Shown here: positions 37,401 through 50,051 of the stretch, piece by piece
Numbering within the stretch: position 1 is the stretch's first letter
Layout: every line of letters begins with the position of its first letter
NCBI RefSeq assembly: GCF_008831285.2
Contig: NW_022205043.1
Location: forward strand, 1 to 56,648
Origin: Nymphaea colorata
Taxonomy: Eukaryota > Streptophyta > Magnoliopsida > Nymphaeales > Nymphaeaceae
Direction of reading: 5' to 3'
Length of the DNA stretch: 56,648 nucleotides
Position numbers and translations under genes: made by a program
Notes under the pieces: generated by a model
Seen by the model: the letters and a program-made list of their open reading frames with translations, nothing else
The model's database searches: none
Told to the model about the DNA's origin: nothing

Positions 37401-39236
37401 AATTCAAATCATAGGTTTATATGAAAATGAATGGGATTCGAGTGATTCATTTGGTGTCTTACAGGTAACTTAATGTGTTTCACTTGTTATTACATACATT
37501 TGATCACTTATGTTTAATCGAGAGATTATGTGATTCATTTTTACTTGTTCTTACATACATTTGATAACTTATATTTAATTGAATGTGCGTAACCATTTGT
37601 TACATACGTATAGAATGACTTAGTGGCTTGAAAAAGAAGTCCGTTTGGAAATGAATGAGAGTCAAGTCACTATATTGGTCCCTTATAGTTAATCTAATGT
37701 ATTTCACTTGTTATTACATCTATAATGAATGATTTAAATGGTTGAATCACAAGTTTATATGGATACAAATGGTTGAAGTCACTATATTTGTACACGTGTA
37801 GTTAGTCCGATGAGTTGAATTTGTTGTTACATCTATAGGAACGTTCTAAAGGATTGAAATCACATGTTCGTACGAATACAAGTGAGATTTAAGTGATTCA
37901 TATAATCATGCATACTTAATTGAATGTGTTTAACTTGTTGTTACGTCTATAATAATGATTTAGTAGATTGAAATCACAAGTTTGTGCGAAAATGAATGAG
38001 ATTCGAGTGATTCATTTGGTGTCTTGTAGTTAACCTATTGTGTTTCACTTGTTATTACATCTTTGATCAATGATTTAAATGATTAAAACTTACAAGTTTG
38101 TATGGATAAAGGAGACCTATGCATTAGTTTGATCCCTTGTAGTTAGTTCAATAAGTTGAACTAGTTCTTACATCTATGGTGATCGATGTAAGGAATTGAA
38201 ATCACAAGTTCGTATCAATACGAGTGGGATTTAAGTGATTCATTTTATCACACATACGTAATTGAATGTGCTTAACTTGTTGTTACGTCTATATTAAATG
38301 ATTTAGTAGATTAAAATCATAGGTTTGTATGAAAATGAATGATATTGGAGTGATTCATTTGGTGTCTTGTAAGTAACCTAATGTGTTTCACTTGTTATTA
38401 CATATATTTGATCACTTATATTTAATTGAGAGATTAAGTGATTATTTTCACTTGTTATTACATATAATTGATCACTTGTATTTAATTGAATGTGCGTGAC
38501 CATTTCTTACTTACGTATAGAATGACCTAGTGGCTTTGATACCAGAAGTTCGTTTGGAATACATATATAATGAATGATTTAAATGATTGAAATCACATGT
38601 TCATGTGGATACAAACGCGTGTAGTTAGTCGATGAGTTGAATTTATTGTTACAACTATAGTGCACGATCTAAATGATTGAAATCACAAGTTCGTATCAAT
38701 ACAAGTGCGATTTAAGTGATTCAAATGATCACACATATTAATTGAATGTGCTTAACTTGTTGTTACATCCATATTGCTAGATTAAGTGAATTCAAATCAC
38801 AAGTTTGTGTGAAAATAAATGAGATTTGAGTGATTCATTTGGTGTCTTATAATTAACCTAATGTGTTTCACTCGTTATGACATCTATGATCAACGATTTA
38901 AACGATAAAAACTCACAAGTTTATATGGATGTAAAGGAGACCTATGGATTAGTTTAGTTTGATCCTTGTAGTTTGTTCAATAAGTTGAACATGTTGTTAC
39001 ATCTCATTCATTTGTATCCATACGCACACTAAATCACTCGTCTCATACGAGTGAGATTTAAGTGATTCATTTGATCACGCATACTTAATTGAATGTGCTT
39101 AACTTGTTGTTACGTCTATATTAAATGATTTAGTATATTGAAATCATAGGTTTGTATGAAATGAATGAGATTTGAGTGATTCATTTGGTGTCTTGTAGGT
39201 AACTAATATGTTTCACTTGTTATTACATATATTTGA
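34441..39236. repeat. Right-array units with frequent one-base deletions
   Basis: Unit spacing drops to 3142 and 3127 bp through many scattered single-base losses, for example around 36087, 36140, 36195, 36225, 36270 and 36350. Otherwise the order of monomers is that of the full unit. No gene is seen. Confidence 0.75.
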
Positions 39237-40663
39237 TCACATATATTAATTGAGAGATTAAATGATTCATTTCACTTGTATTACATATATTGATATATAT
39301 TAATTGATGTGCGTACCATTTGTTACATACGTATAGAATGACTTAGTGGCTTGAAAAAAAGTTCGTTGGAAATGAATGAGATCAGTCATAATTGGTCCTT
39401 ATAGTTAATCTATGTATTTCACTGTTATTACATCTATAATGAATGATTTAAATGATTGAAATCACAAGTTCAATGGATAAATGGATCACATATTGAACGT
39501 GTATTAGTCGATGAGTTGAATTTGTTGTTACATCTATAGTGAACGATCTAAAGGATTGAAATCACAGTTCGTACAATACAAGTGAGATTTAATGATCATA
39601 TACATACTTAATTGAATGTGTTAACTTTGTTACATCATATATGATTAGTAATGAAATCACAAGTTTGTGAAAATGAGATTCGAGTGATTCATTTGGTGTC
39701 TTGTAGTTAACCTATTGTGTTTCATGTTATTACATCTTTGATCAATGATTTAAATGATTAAAACTTACAAGTTTGTATGGATATAAAGGAGACCTATGCA
39801 TTAGTTTGATCCTTGTAGTTAGTTCAATAAGTTGAACTGTTTTACATCTATTGATCGATGTAAGGATTAATCACAGTTCGTATCATACGAGTGGATTTAA
39901 GTGATTCATTTATCACATACTAATGAATGTGCTTAACTTGTTGTTACTCTATATAAATGATTTAGTAGATTAAATCATAGGTTGTATGAAAATGAATGAT
40001 TGAGTGATTCATTTGGTCTTTAAGTAACCTAATGTGTTTCACTTGTTATACATATATTTATCACTTATATTTAATTGAGAGATTAAGTGATTCATTTCAC
40101 TTGTATTACATATAATTGATCACTGTATTTAATTGAATGTGCGTGACCATTTCTTACTTACGTATAGAATGACCTAGTGGCTTTGATACAGAAGTTCGTT
40201 TGGAATACATATATAATGAATGATTTAAATGATTGAAATCACATGTTCATGTGGATACAAACGTGTAGTTAGTCCGATGAGTTGAATTTATTGTTACAAC
40301 TATAGTGCACGATCTAAATGATTGAAATCACAAGTTCGTATCAATACAAGTGCGATTTAAGTGATTCAAATGATCACACATACTTAATTGAATGTGCTTA
40401 ACTTGTTGTTACATCCATATTGCTAGATTAAGTGAATTCAAATCACAAGTTTGTGTGAAAATAAATGAGATTGAGTGATTCATTTGGTGTCTTATAATTA
40501 ACCTAATGTGTTTCACTGTTATACATCTATGATCAGATTTAAGATAAAATCACAAGTTTATATGGATTAAAGGACCTATGATTATAGTTTGATCCTTGTA
40601 GTTGTTCAATAAGTTGAACATGTTGTTACATCTCATATGTATCATACGCACATAATCATCGTC
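39237..40663. repeat. Shortened, deletion-rich unit
   Basis: The distance to the next landmark is only 1623 bp, so about 1.53 kb is missing. The join lies near 39650, between two C-type monomers. The stretch is full of one- to three-base losses in conserved words, for example TTAATTGATGTGCGTACC where other copies read TTAATTGAGTGTGCGTAGCC. Confidence 0.75.
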
Positions 40664-43600
40664 TCATACGAGTGAGATTTAAGTGATTCATTTGATCACG
40701 CATACTTAATTGAATGTGCTTAACTTGTTGTTACGTCTATATTAAATGATTTAGTATATTGAAATCATAGGTTTGTATGGAAATGAATGAGATTTGAGTG
40801 ATTCATTTGGTGTCTTGTAGGTAACCTAATATGTTTCACTTGTTATTACATATATTTGATCACATATATTTAATTGAGAGATTAAATGATTCATTTTCAC
40901 TTGTTATTACATATATTTGATCAATATATTTAATTGAGTGTGCGTAGCCATTTGTTACATACGTATAGAATGACTTAGTGGCTTGAAATAAGAAGTTCGT
41001 TTGGAAATGAATGAGAGTCAGGTCATTAAGTTGGTCCCTTACAGTTAATCTAGTGTATTTCACTTGTTATTACATCTATAATGAATGATTTAAATGATTG
41101 AAATCGCAAGTTCATATGGATACAAATGGGATCTATGCATTACTTTGAATGCGTGTAATTAGTCCGATGAGTTGAATTTGTTGTTACATCTATAGTGAAC
41201 GATCTAAAGGATTGAAATCACGCGTTCGTACCAATACAAGTGAGATTTAAATGATTCATATGATCATGCATGCTTAATTGAATGTGTTTAACTTGTTGTT
41301 ACATCTATATTAAATGATTTAGTAGATCGAAATCACAAGTTTGTATGAAAATGAATGAGATTCGAGTGATTCATTTGGTGTCTTATGGTTTACCTAATGT
41401 GTTTCACTAGTTGTTACATTTATAATGATTCTTAATACGGATGTCCTTAACAAGTGATTCATTTGGTGTCATATAGTTAACCTAATGTGTTTCACTTGTA
41501 ATTTAATTGAATGTGCTTAACAAGTGAATTAGGTTAACAATAGGGCACCAAATGAATCACTCAAATCTCATTCATTTTCATGCAAGCCTGTGATTTCAAT
41601 CTACTAAATCATTTAACATGGATATAACAATAAGTCAAGTACATTCAATAAAGTATGCGTGATCATATGAATCACTTAAATCTGACTCGTATTGGTACGA
41701 CTATAGTGCACGATCTAAAGGATTGAAATACAAGTTCGTATCAATACAAGTGCGATTTAAGTGATTCAAATGATCACACATACTTAATTGAATGTGCTTA
41801 ACTTATTGTTACATCCATGTTGCTTGATTAAGTGAACTGAAATCACAAGTTTGTATGAAAATGAATGTGATTCGAGTGATTCATTTGGTGTCTTATAGTT
41901 AACCTAACGTGTTTCACATGTTATTACATCCATGATCAATGATTTAAATAATTAAAACTCACAAGTTTATATGGATATAAAGGAGACCTATGCATTAGTT
42001 TGATCCTTTCTAGTTTGTACGATAAGTTGAACATGTTGTTACATCTATAGTGATCGATGCACAAGTTCACATCAATACGAGTGGGATTTAAGTGATTCAA
42101 TTGATCACGCATATTTAATTGAATGTACTTAACTTGTTGTTACGTTTATATTAAATGATTTAGTAAATTCAAATCATAGGTTTATATGAAAATGAATGGG
42201 ATTCGAGTGATTCATTTGGTGTCTTACAGGTAACTTAATGTGTTTCACTTGTTATTACATACATTTGATCACTTATGTTTAATCGAGAGATTATGTGATT
42301 CATTTTTACTTGTTCTTACATACATTTGATAACTTATATTTAATTGAATGTGCGTAACCATTTGTTACATACGTATAGAATGACTTAGTGGCTTGAAAAA
42401 AGAAGTCCGTTTGGAAATGAATGAGAGTCAAGTCACTATATTGGTCCCTTATAGTTAATCTAATGTATTTCACTTGTTATTACATCTATAATGAATGATT
42501 TAAATGGTTGAAATCACAAGTTTATATGGATACAAATGGTTGAAGTCACTATATTTGTACACGTGTAGTTAGTCCGATGAGTTGAATTTGTTGTTACATC
42601 TATAGGGAACGTTCTAAAGGATTGAAATCACATGTTCGTACGAATACAAGTGAGATTTAAGTGATTCATATAATCATGCATACTTAATTGAATGTGTTTA
42701 ACTTGTTGTTACGTCTATAATAAATGATTTAGTAGATTGAAATCACAAGTTTGTGCGAAAATGAATGAGATTCGAGTGATTCATTTGGTGTCTTGTAGTT
42801 AACCTATTGTGTTTCACTTGTTATTACATCTTTGATCAATGATTTAAATGATTAAAACTTACAAGTTTGTATGGATATAAAGGAGACCTATGCATTAGTT
42901 TGATCCCTTGTAGTTAGTTCAATAAGTTGAACTAGTTCTTACATCTATGGTGATCGATGTAAGGAATTGAAATCACAAGTTCGTATCAATACGAGTGGGA
43001 TTTAAGTGATTCATTTTATCACACATACGTAATTGAATGTGCTTAACTTGTTGTTACGTCTATATTAAATGATTTAGTAGATTAAAATCATAGGTTTGTA
43101 TGAAAATGAATGATATTGGAGTGATTCATTTGGTGTCTTGTAAGTAACCTAATGTGTTTCACTTGTTATTACATATATTTGATCACTTATATTTAATTGA
43201 GAGATTAAGTGATTCATTTTCACTTGTTATTACATATAATTGATCACTTGTATTTAATTGAATGTGCGTGACCATTTCTTACTTACGTATAGAATGACCT
43301 AGTGGCTTTGATACCAGAAGTTCGTTTGGAATACATATATAATGAATGATTTAAATGATTGAAATCACATGTTCATGTGGATACAAACGCGTGTAGTTAG
43401 TCCGATGAGTTGAATTTATTGTTACAACTATAGTGCACGATCTAAATGATTGAAATCACAAGTTCGTATCAATACAAGTGCGATTTAAGTGATTCAAATG
43501 ATCACACATACTTAATTGAATGTGCTTAACTTGTTGTTACATCCATATTGCTAGATTAAGTGAATTCAAATCACAAGTTTGTGTGAAAATAAATGAGATT

Positions 43601-44217
43601 TGAGTGATTCATTTGGTGTCTTATAATTAACCTAATGTGTTTCACTCGTTATGACATCTATGATCAACGATTTAAACGATAAAAACTCACAAGTTTATAT
43701 GGATGTAAAGGAGACCTATGGATTAGTTTAGTTTGATCCCTTGTAGTTTGTTCAATAAGTTGAACATGTTGTTACATCTCATTCATTTGTATCCATACGC
43801 ACACTAAATCACTCGTCTCATACGAGTGAGATTTAAGTGATTCATTTGATCACGCATACTTAATTGAATGTGCTTAACTTGTTGTTACGTCTATATTAAA
43901 TGATTTAGTATATTGAAATCATAGGTTTGTATGGAAATGAATGAGATTTGAGTGATTCATTTGGTGTCTTGTAGGTAACCTAATATGTTTCACTTGTTAT
44001 TACATATATTTGATCACATATATTTAATTGAGAGATTAAATGATTCATTTTCACTTGTTATTACATATATTTGATCAATATATTTAATTGAGTGTGCGTA
44101 GCCATTTGTTACATACGTATAGAATGACTTAGTGGCTTGAAATAAGAAGTTCGTTTGGAAATGAATGAGAGTCAGGTCATTAAGTTGGTCCCTTACAGTT
44201 AATCTAGTGTATTTCAC

Positions 44218-44561
44218 TTGTTATTACATCTATAATGAATGATTTAAATGATTGAAATCGCAAGTTCATATGGATACAAATGGGATCTATGCATTACTTT
44301 GAATGCGTGTAATTAGTCCGATGAGTTGAATTTGTTGTTACATCTATAGTGAACGATCTAAAGGATTGAAATCACGCGTTCGTACCAATACAAGTGAGAT
44401 TTAAATGATTCATATGATCATGCATGCTTAATTGAATGTGTTTAACTTGTTGTTACATCTATATTAAATGATTTAGTAGATCGAAATCACAAGTTTGTAT
44501 GAAAATGAATGAGATTCGAGTGATTCATTTGGTGTCTTATGGTTTACCTAATGTGTTTCAC
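44218..44561 (+). repeat. A-B-C monomer trimer, example in right array
   Basis: A 44218-44331 (114 bp, ends GATGAGTTGAAT), B 44332-44446 (115 bp, ends GAATGTGTTTAAC), C 44447-44561 (115 bp, ends CTAATGTGTTTCAC). Total 344 bp. Losses of 346 and ~350 bp elsewhere in the array are one trimer. Confidence 0.85.
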
Positions 44562-44606
44562 TAGTTGTTACATTTATAATGATTCTTAATACGGATGTCC
44601 TTAACA

Positions 44607-44715
44607 AGTGATTCATTTGGTGTCATATAGTTAACCTAATGTGTTTCACTTGTAATTTAATTGAATGTGCTTAACAAGTGAATTAGGTTAACAATAGGGC
44701 ACCAAATGAATCACT
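44607..44715. repeat. Inverted repeat with 34-bp arms in the right-array unit
   Basis: Arms 44607-44640 and 44682-44715 are complementary at 31 of 34 positions around a 41-bp loop; each starts or ends with AGTGATTCATTTGGTG or its complement. It marks the point where a forward C monomer meets an inverted C monomer and recurs in every unit, for example near 41454 and 47761. Confidence 0.85.
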
Positions 44716-44853
44716 CAAATCTCATTCATTTTCATGCAAGCCTGTGATTTCAATCTACTAAATCATTTAACATGGATATAACAATAAGTCAAGTACATTC
44801 AATAAAGTATGCGTGATCATATGAATCACTTAAATCTGACTCGTATTGGTACG
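44675..44853 (-). repeat. Inverted monomer block of the 3155-bp unit (example)
   Basis: One inverted C monomer followed by a truncated inverted B monomer, about 180 bp. Forward order resumes at CTATAGTGCACGATCT. It is the only substantial inverted block in the unit, in contrast to the left array, where more than half the unit is inverted. Confidence 0.75.
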
Positions 44854-47800
44854 ACTATAGTGCACGATCTAAAGGATTGAAATTACAAGTTCGTATCAAT
44901 ACAAGTGCGATTTAAGTGATTCAAATGATCACACATACTTAATTGAATGTGCTTAACTTATTGTTACATCCATGTTGCTTGATTAAGTGAACTGAAATCA
45001 CAAGTTTGTATGAAAATGAATGTGATTCGAGTGATTCATTTGGTGTCTTATAGTTAACCTAACGTGTTTCACATGTTATTACATCCATGATCAATGATTT
45101 AAATAATTAAAACTCACAAGTTTATATGGATATAAAGGAGACCTATGCATTAGTTTGATCCTTTCTAGTTTGTACGATAAGTTGAACATGTTGTTACATC
45201 TATAGTGATCGATGCACAAGTTCACATCAATACGAGTGGGATTTAAGTGATTCAATTGATCACGCATATTTAATTGAATGTACTTAACTTGTTGTTACGT
45301 TTATATTAAATGATTTAGTAAATTCAAATCATAGGTTTATATGAAAATGAATGGGATTCGAGTGATTCATTTGGTGTCTTACAGGTAACTTAATGTGTTT
45401 CACTTGTTATTACATACATTTGATCACTTATGTTTAATCGAGAGATTATGTGATTCATTTTTACTTGTTCTTACATACATTTGATAACTTATATTTAATT
45501 GAATGTGCGTAACCATTTGTTACATACGTATAGAATGACTTAGTGGCTTGAAAAAAGAAGTCCGTTTGGAAATGAATGAGAGTCAAGTCACTATATTGGT
45601 CCCTTATAGTTAATCTAATGTATTTCACTTGTTATTACATCTATAATGAATGATTTAAATGGTTGAAATCACAAGTTTATATGGATACAAATGGTTGAAG
45701 TCACTATATTTGTACACGTGTAGTTAGTCCGATGAGTTGAATTTGTTGTTACATCTATAGGGAACGTTCTAAAGGATTGAAATCACATGTTCGTACGAAT
45801 ACAAGTGAGATTTAAGTGATTCATATAATCATGCATACTTAATTGAATGTGTTTAACTTGTTGTTACGTCTATAATAAATGATTTAGTAGATTGAAATCA
45901 CAAGTTTGTGCGAAAATGAATGAGATTCGAGTGATTCATTTGGTGTCTTGTAGTTAACCTATTGTGTTTCACTTGTTATTACATCTTTGATCAATGATTT
46001 AAATGATTAAAACTTACAAGTTTGTATGGATATAAAGGAGACCTATGCATTAGTTTGATCCCTTGTAGTTAGTTCAATAAGTTGAACTAGTTCTTACATC
46101 TATGGTGATCGATGTAAGGAATTGAAATCACAAGTTCGTATCAATACGAGTGGGATTTAAGTGATTCATTTTATCACACATACGTAATTGAATGTGCTTA
46201 ACTTGTTGTTACGTCTATATTAAATGATTTAGTAGATTAAAATCATAGGTTTGTATGAAAATGAATGATATTGGAGTGATTCATTTGGTGTCTTGTAAGT
46301 AACCTAATGTGTTTCACTTGTTATTACATATATTTGATCACTTATATTTAATTGAGAGATTAAGTGATTCATTTTCACTTGTTATTACATATAATTGATC
46401 ACTTGTATTTAATTGAATGTGCGTGACCATTTCTTACTTACGTATAGAATGACCTAGTGGCTTTGATACCAGAAGTTCGTTTGGAATACATATATAATGA
46501 ATGATTTAAATGATTGAAATCACATGTTCATGTGGATACAAACGCGTGTAGTTAGTCCGATGAGTTGAATTTATTGTTACAACTATAGTGCACGATCTAA
46601 ATGATTGAAATCACAAGTTCGTATCAATACAAGTGCGATTTAAGTGATTCAAATGATCACACATACTTAATTGAATGTGCTTAACTTGTTGTTACATCCA
46701 TATTGCTAGATTAAGTGAATTCAAATCACAAGTTTGTGTGAAAATAAATGAGATTTGAGTGATTCATTTGGTGTCTTATAATTAACCTAATGTGTTTCAC
46801 TCGTTATGACATCTATGATCAACGATTTAAACGATAAAAACTCACAAGTTTATATGGATGTAAAGGAGACCTATGGATTAGTTTAGTTTGATCCCTTGTA
46901 GTTTGTTCAATAAGTTGAACATGTTGTTACATCTCATTCATTTGTATCCATACGCACACTAAATCACTCGTCTCATACGAGTGAGATTTAAGTGATTCAT
47001 TTGATCACGCATACTTAATTGAATGTGCTTAACTTGTTGTTACGTCTATATTAAATGATTTAGTATATTGAAATCATAGGTTTGTATGGAAATGAATGAG
47101 ATTTGAGTGATTCATTTGGTGTCTTGTAGGTAACCTAATATGTTTCACTTGTTATTACATATATTTGATCACATATATTTAATTGAGAGATTAAATGATT
47201 CATTTTCACTTGTTATTACATATATTTGATCAATATATTTAATTGAGTGTGCGTAGCCATTTGTTACATACGTATAGAATGACTTAGTGGCTTGAAATAA
47301 GAAGTTCGTTTGGAAATGAATGAGAGTCAGGTCATTAAGTTGGTCCCTTACAGTTAATCTAGTGTATTTCACTTGTTATTACATCTATAATGAATGATTT
47401 AAATGATTGAAATCGCAAGTTCATATGGATACAAATGGGATCTATGCATTACTTTGAATGCGTGTAATTAGTCCGATGAGTTGAATTTGTTGTTACATCT
47501 ATAGTGAACGATCTAAAGGATTGAAATCACGCGTTCGTACCAATACAAGTGAGATTTAAATGATTCATATGATCATGCATGCTTAATTGAATGTGTTTAA
47601 CTTGTTGTTACATCTATATTAAATGATTTAGTAGATCGAAATCACAAGTTTGTATGAAAATGAATGAGATTCGAGTGATTCATTTGGTGTCTTATGGTTT
47701 ACCTAATGTGTTTCACTAGTTGTTACATTTATAATGATTCTTAATACGGATGTCCTTAACAAGTGATTCATTTGGTGTCATATAGTTAACCTAATGTGTT

Positions 47801-49224
47801 TCACTTGTAATTTAATTGAATGTGCTTAACAAGTGAATTAGGTTAACAATAGGGCACCAAATGAATCACTCAAATCTCATTCATTTTCATGCAAGCCTGT
47901 GATTTCAATCTACTAAATCATTTAACATGGATATAACAATAAGTCAAGTACATTCAATAAAGTATGCGTGATCATATGAATCACTTAAATCTGACTCGTA
48001 TTGGTACGACTATAGTGCACGATCTAAAGGATTGAAATTACAAGTTCGTATCAATACAAGTGCGATTTAAGTGATTCAAATGATCACACATACTTAATTG
48101 AATGTGCTTAACTTATTGTTACATCCATGTTGCTTGATTAAGTGAACTGAAATCACAAGTTTGTATGAAAATGAATGTGATTCGAGTGATTCATTTGGTG
48201 TCTTATAGTTAACCTAACGTGTTTCACATGTTATTACATCCATGATCAATGATTTAAATAATTAAAACTCACAAGTTTATATGGATATAAAGGAGACCTA
48301 TGCATTAGTTTGATCCTTTCTAGTTTGTACGATAAGTTGAACATGTTGTTACATCTATAGTGATCGATGCACAAGTTCACATCAATACGAGTGGGATTTA
48401 AGTGATTCAATTGATCACGCATATTTAATTGAATGTACTTAACTTGTTGTTACGTTTATATTAAATGATTTAGTAAATTCAAATCATAGGTTTATATGAA
48501 AATGAATGGGATTCGAGTGATTCATTTGGTGTCTTACAGGTAACTTAATGTGTTTCACTTGTTATTACATACATTTGATCACTTATGTTTAATCGAGAGA
48601 TTATGTGATTCATTTTTACTTGTTCTTACATACATTTGATAACTTATATTTAATTGAATGTGCGTAACCATTTGTTACATACGTATAGAATGACTTAGTG
48701 GCTTGAAAAAAGAAGTCCGTTTGGAAATGAATGAGAGTCAAGTCACTATATTGGTCCCTTATAGTTAATCTAATGTATTTCACTTGTTATTACATCTATA
48801 ATGAATGATTTAAATGGTTGAAATCACAAGTTTATATGGATACAAATGGTTGAATCACTATATTTGTACACGTGTAGTTAGTCCGATGAGTTGAATTTGT
48901 TGTTACATCTATAGGAACGTTCTAAAGGATTGAAATCACATGTTCGTACGAATACAAGTGAGATTTAAGTGATTCATATAATTATGCATACTTAATTAAT
49001 GTGTTTAACTTGTTGTTACGTTATAATAAATGATTTAGTAGATTGAAATCACAAGTTTGTGCGAAAATGAATGAGATTCGAGTGATTTATTTGGTGTCTT
49101 GTAGTTAACCTATTGTGTTATTACTTGTTATTACATCTTTGATCAATGATATAAAGGAGACCTATGCATTAGTTTGATCCCTTGTAGTTAGTTCAATAAG
49201 TTGAAATAGTTCTTACATCTATGG

Positions 49225-49749
49225 GAGTGGGATTTAAGTGATTCAATTGATCACGCATATTTAATTGAATGTACTTAACTTGTTGTCATGTTTATATTAA
49301 GTGATTTAGTAAATTCAATTCATAGGCTTATATGAAAATGAATGAAATTCGAGTGATTCATTTGGTTTCTTACAGGTAACTTAATATGTTTCACTTGTTA
49401 TTACATACATTTGATCACTTATGTTTAATTGAGAGATTATGTGATTCATTTTTACTTGTTCTTACATACATTTGATAACTTATATTTAATTGAATGTGCG
49501 TAACCATTTGTTACATACATATAGAATGACTTAGTGGCTTGAAAAAAAAGTACGTTTGGAAATGAATGTGAGTCAAGAACTATATTGGTCCCTTATAGTT
49601 AATCTAATGTATTTCACTTGTTATTACATCAATAATGAATGATTTAAATGGTTGAAATCACAAGTTTATATAGATACAAATGGTTGAAGTCACTATATTT
49701 GTACACGTGTAGTTAGTCCGATGAGTTGAATTTGTTGTTACATCTATAG
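49225..49749 (+). repeat. Partial duplication inside one unit (~525 bp)
   Basis: Corresponds to about 48389-48913 of the same unit. Its left join is CATCTATGG to GAGTGGGATTTAAG; its right join is CATCTATAG to TTGAAATCACAAG. It carries private changes (GTTGTCATG, ATTAAGTGATTTAG, GGTTTCTTAC), so it was not copied recently from its neighbour. Confidence 0.7.
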
Positions 49750-50003
49750 TTGAAATCACAAGTTCGTATCAATACGAGTGGGATTTAAGTGATTCATTTT
49801 ATCACACATACGTAATTGAATGTGCTTATCTTGTTGTTACGTCTATATAAAATGATTTAGTAAATTAAAATCACAGGTTTGTATGAAAATGAATGATATT
49901 GGAGTGATTCATTTGGTGTCTTGTAAGTAACCTAATGTGTTTCACTTGTTGTTACATATATTTGATCACTTATATTTAATTGAGAGATTAAGTGATTCAT
50001 TTT

Positions 50004-50051
50004 CACTTGTTATTACATATAACTGATCACTTGTTATTACATATAATTGAT
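50004..50051. repeat. 24-bp local tandem duplication
   Basis: CACTTGTTATTACATATAAC plus TGAT is followed directly by a second 24-bp copy with one substitution. Other units have a single copy at this place. Confidence 0.75.

Larger units (their letters stand above)
44014..47168. repeat. Reference full-length unit, 3155 bp
   Basis: A clean unit from the homogeneous core, suitable as a consensus. In order it holds two half-length (about 61-bp) monomers, forward A-B-C trimers, the inverted-repeat hairpin and inverted block at 44607-44853, then further forward trimers. Confidence 0.8.
40664..48853. repeat. Homogeneous core of the right array
   Basis: About 2.6 consecutive full-length units with spacing 3154 and 3155 bp. 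They read nearly base-for-base the same when aligned at 40860, 44014 and 47169. The repeat-derived reading frame at those three positions is identical in translation. This is the signature of recent amplification or conversion, or of one read set assembled repeatedly. Confidence 0.85.
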
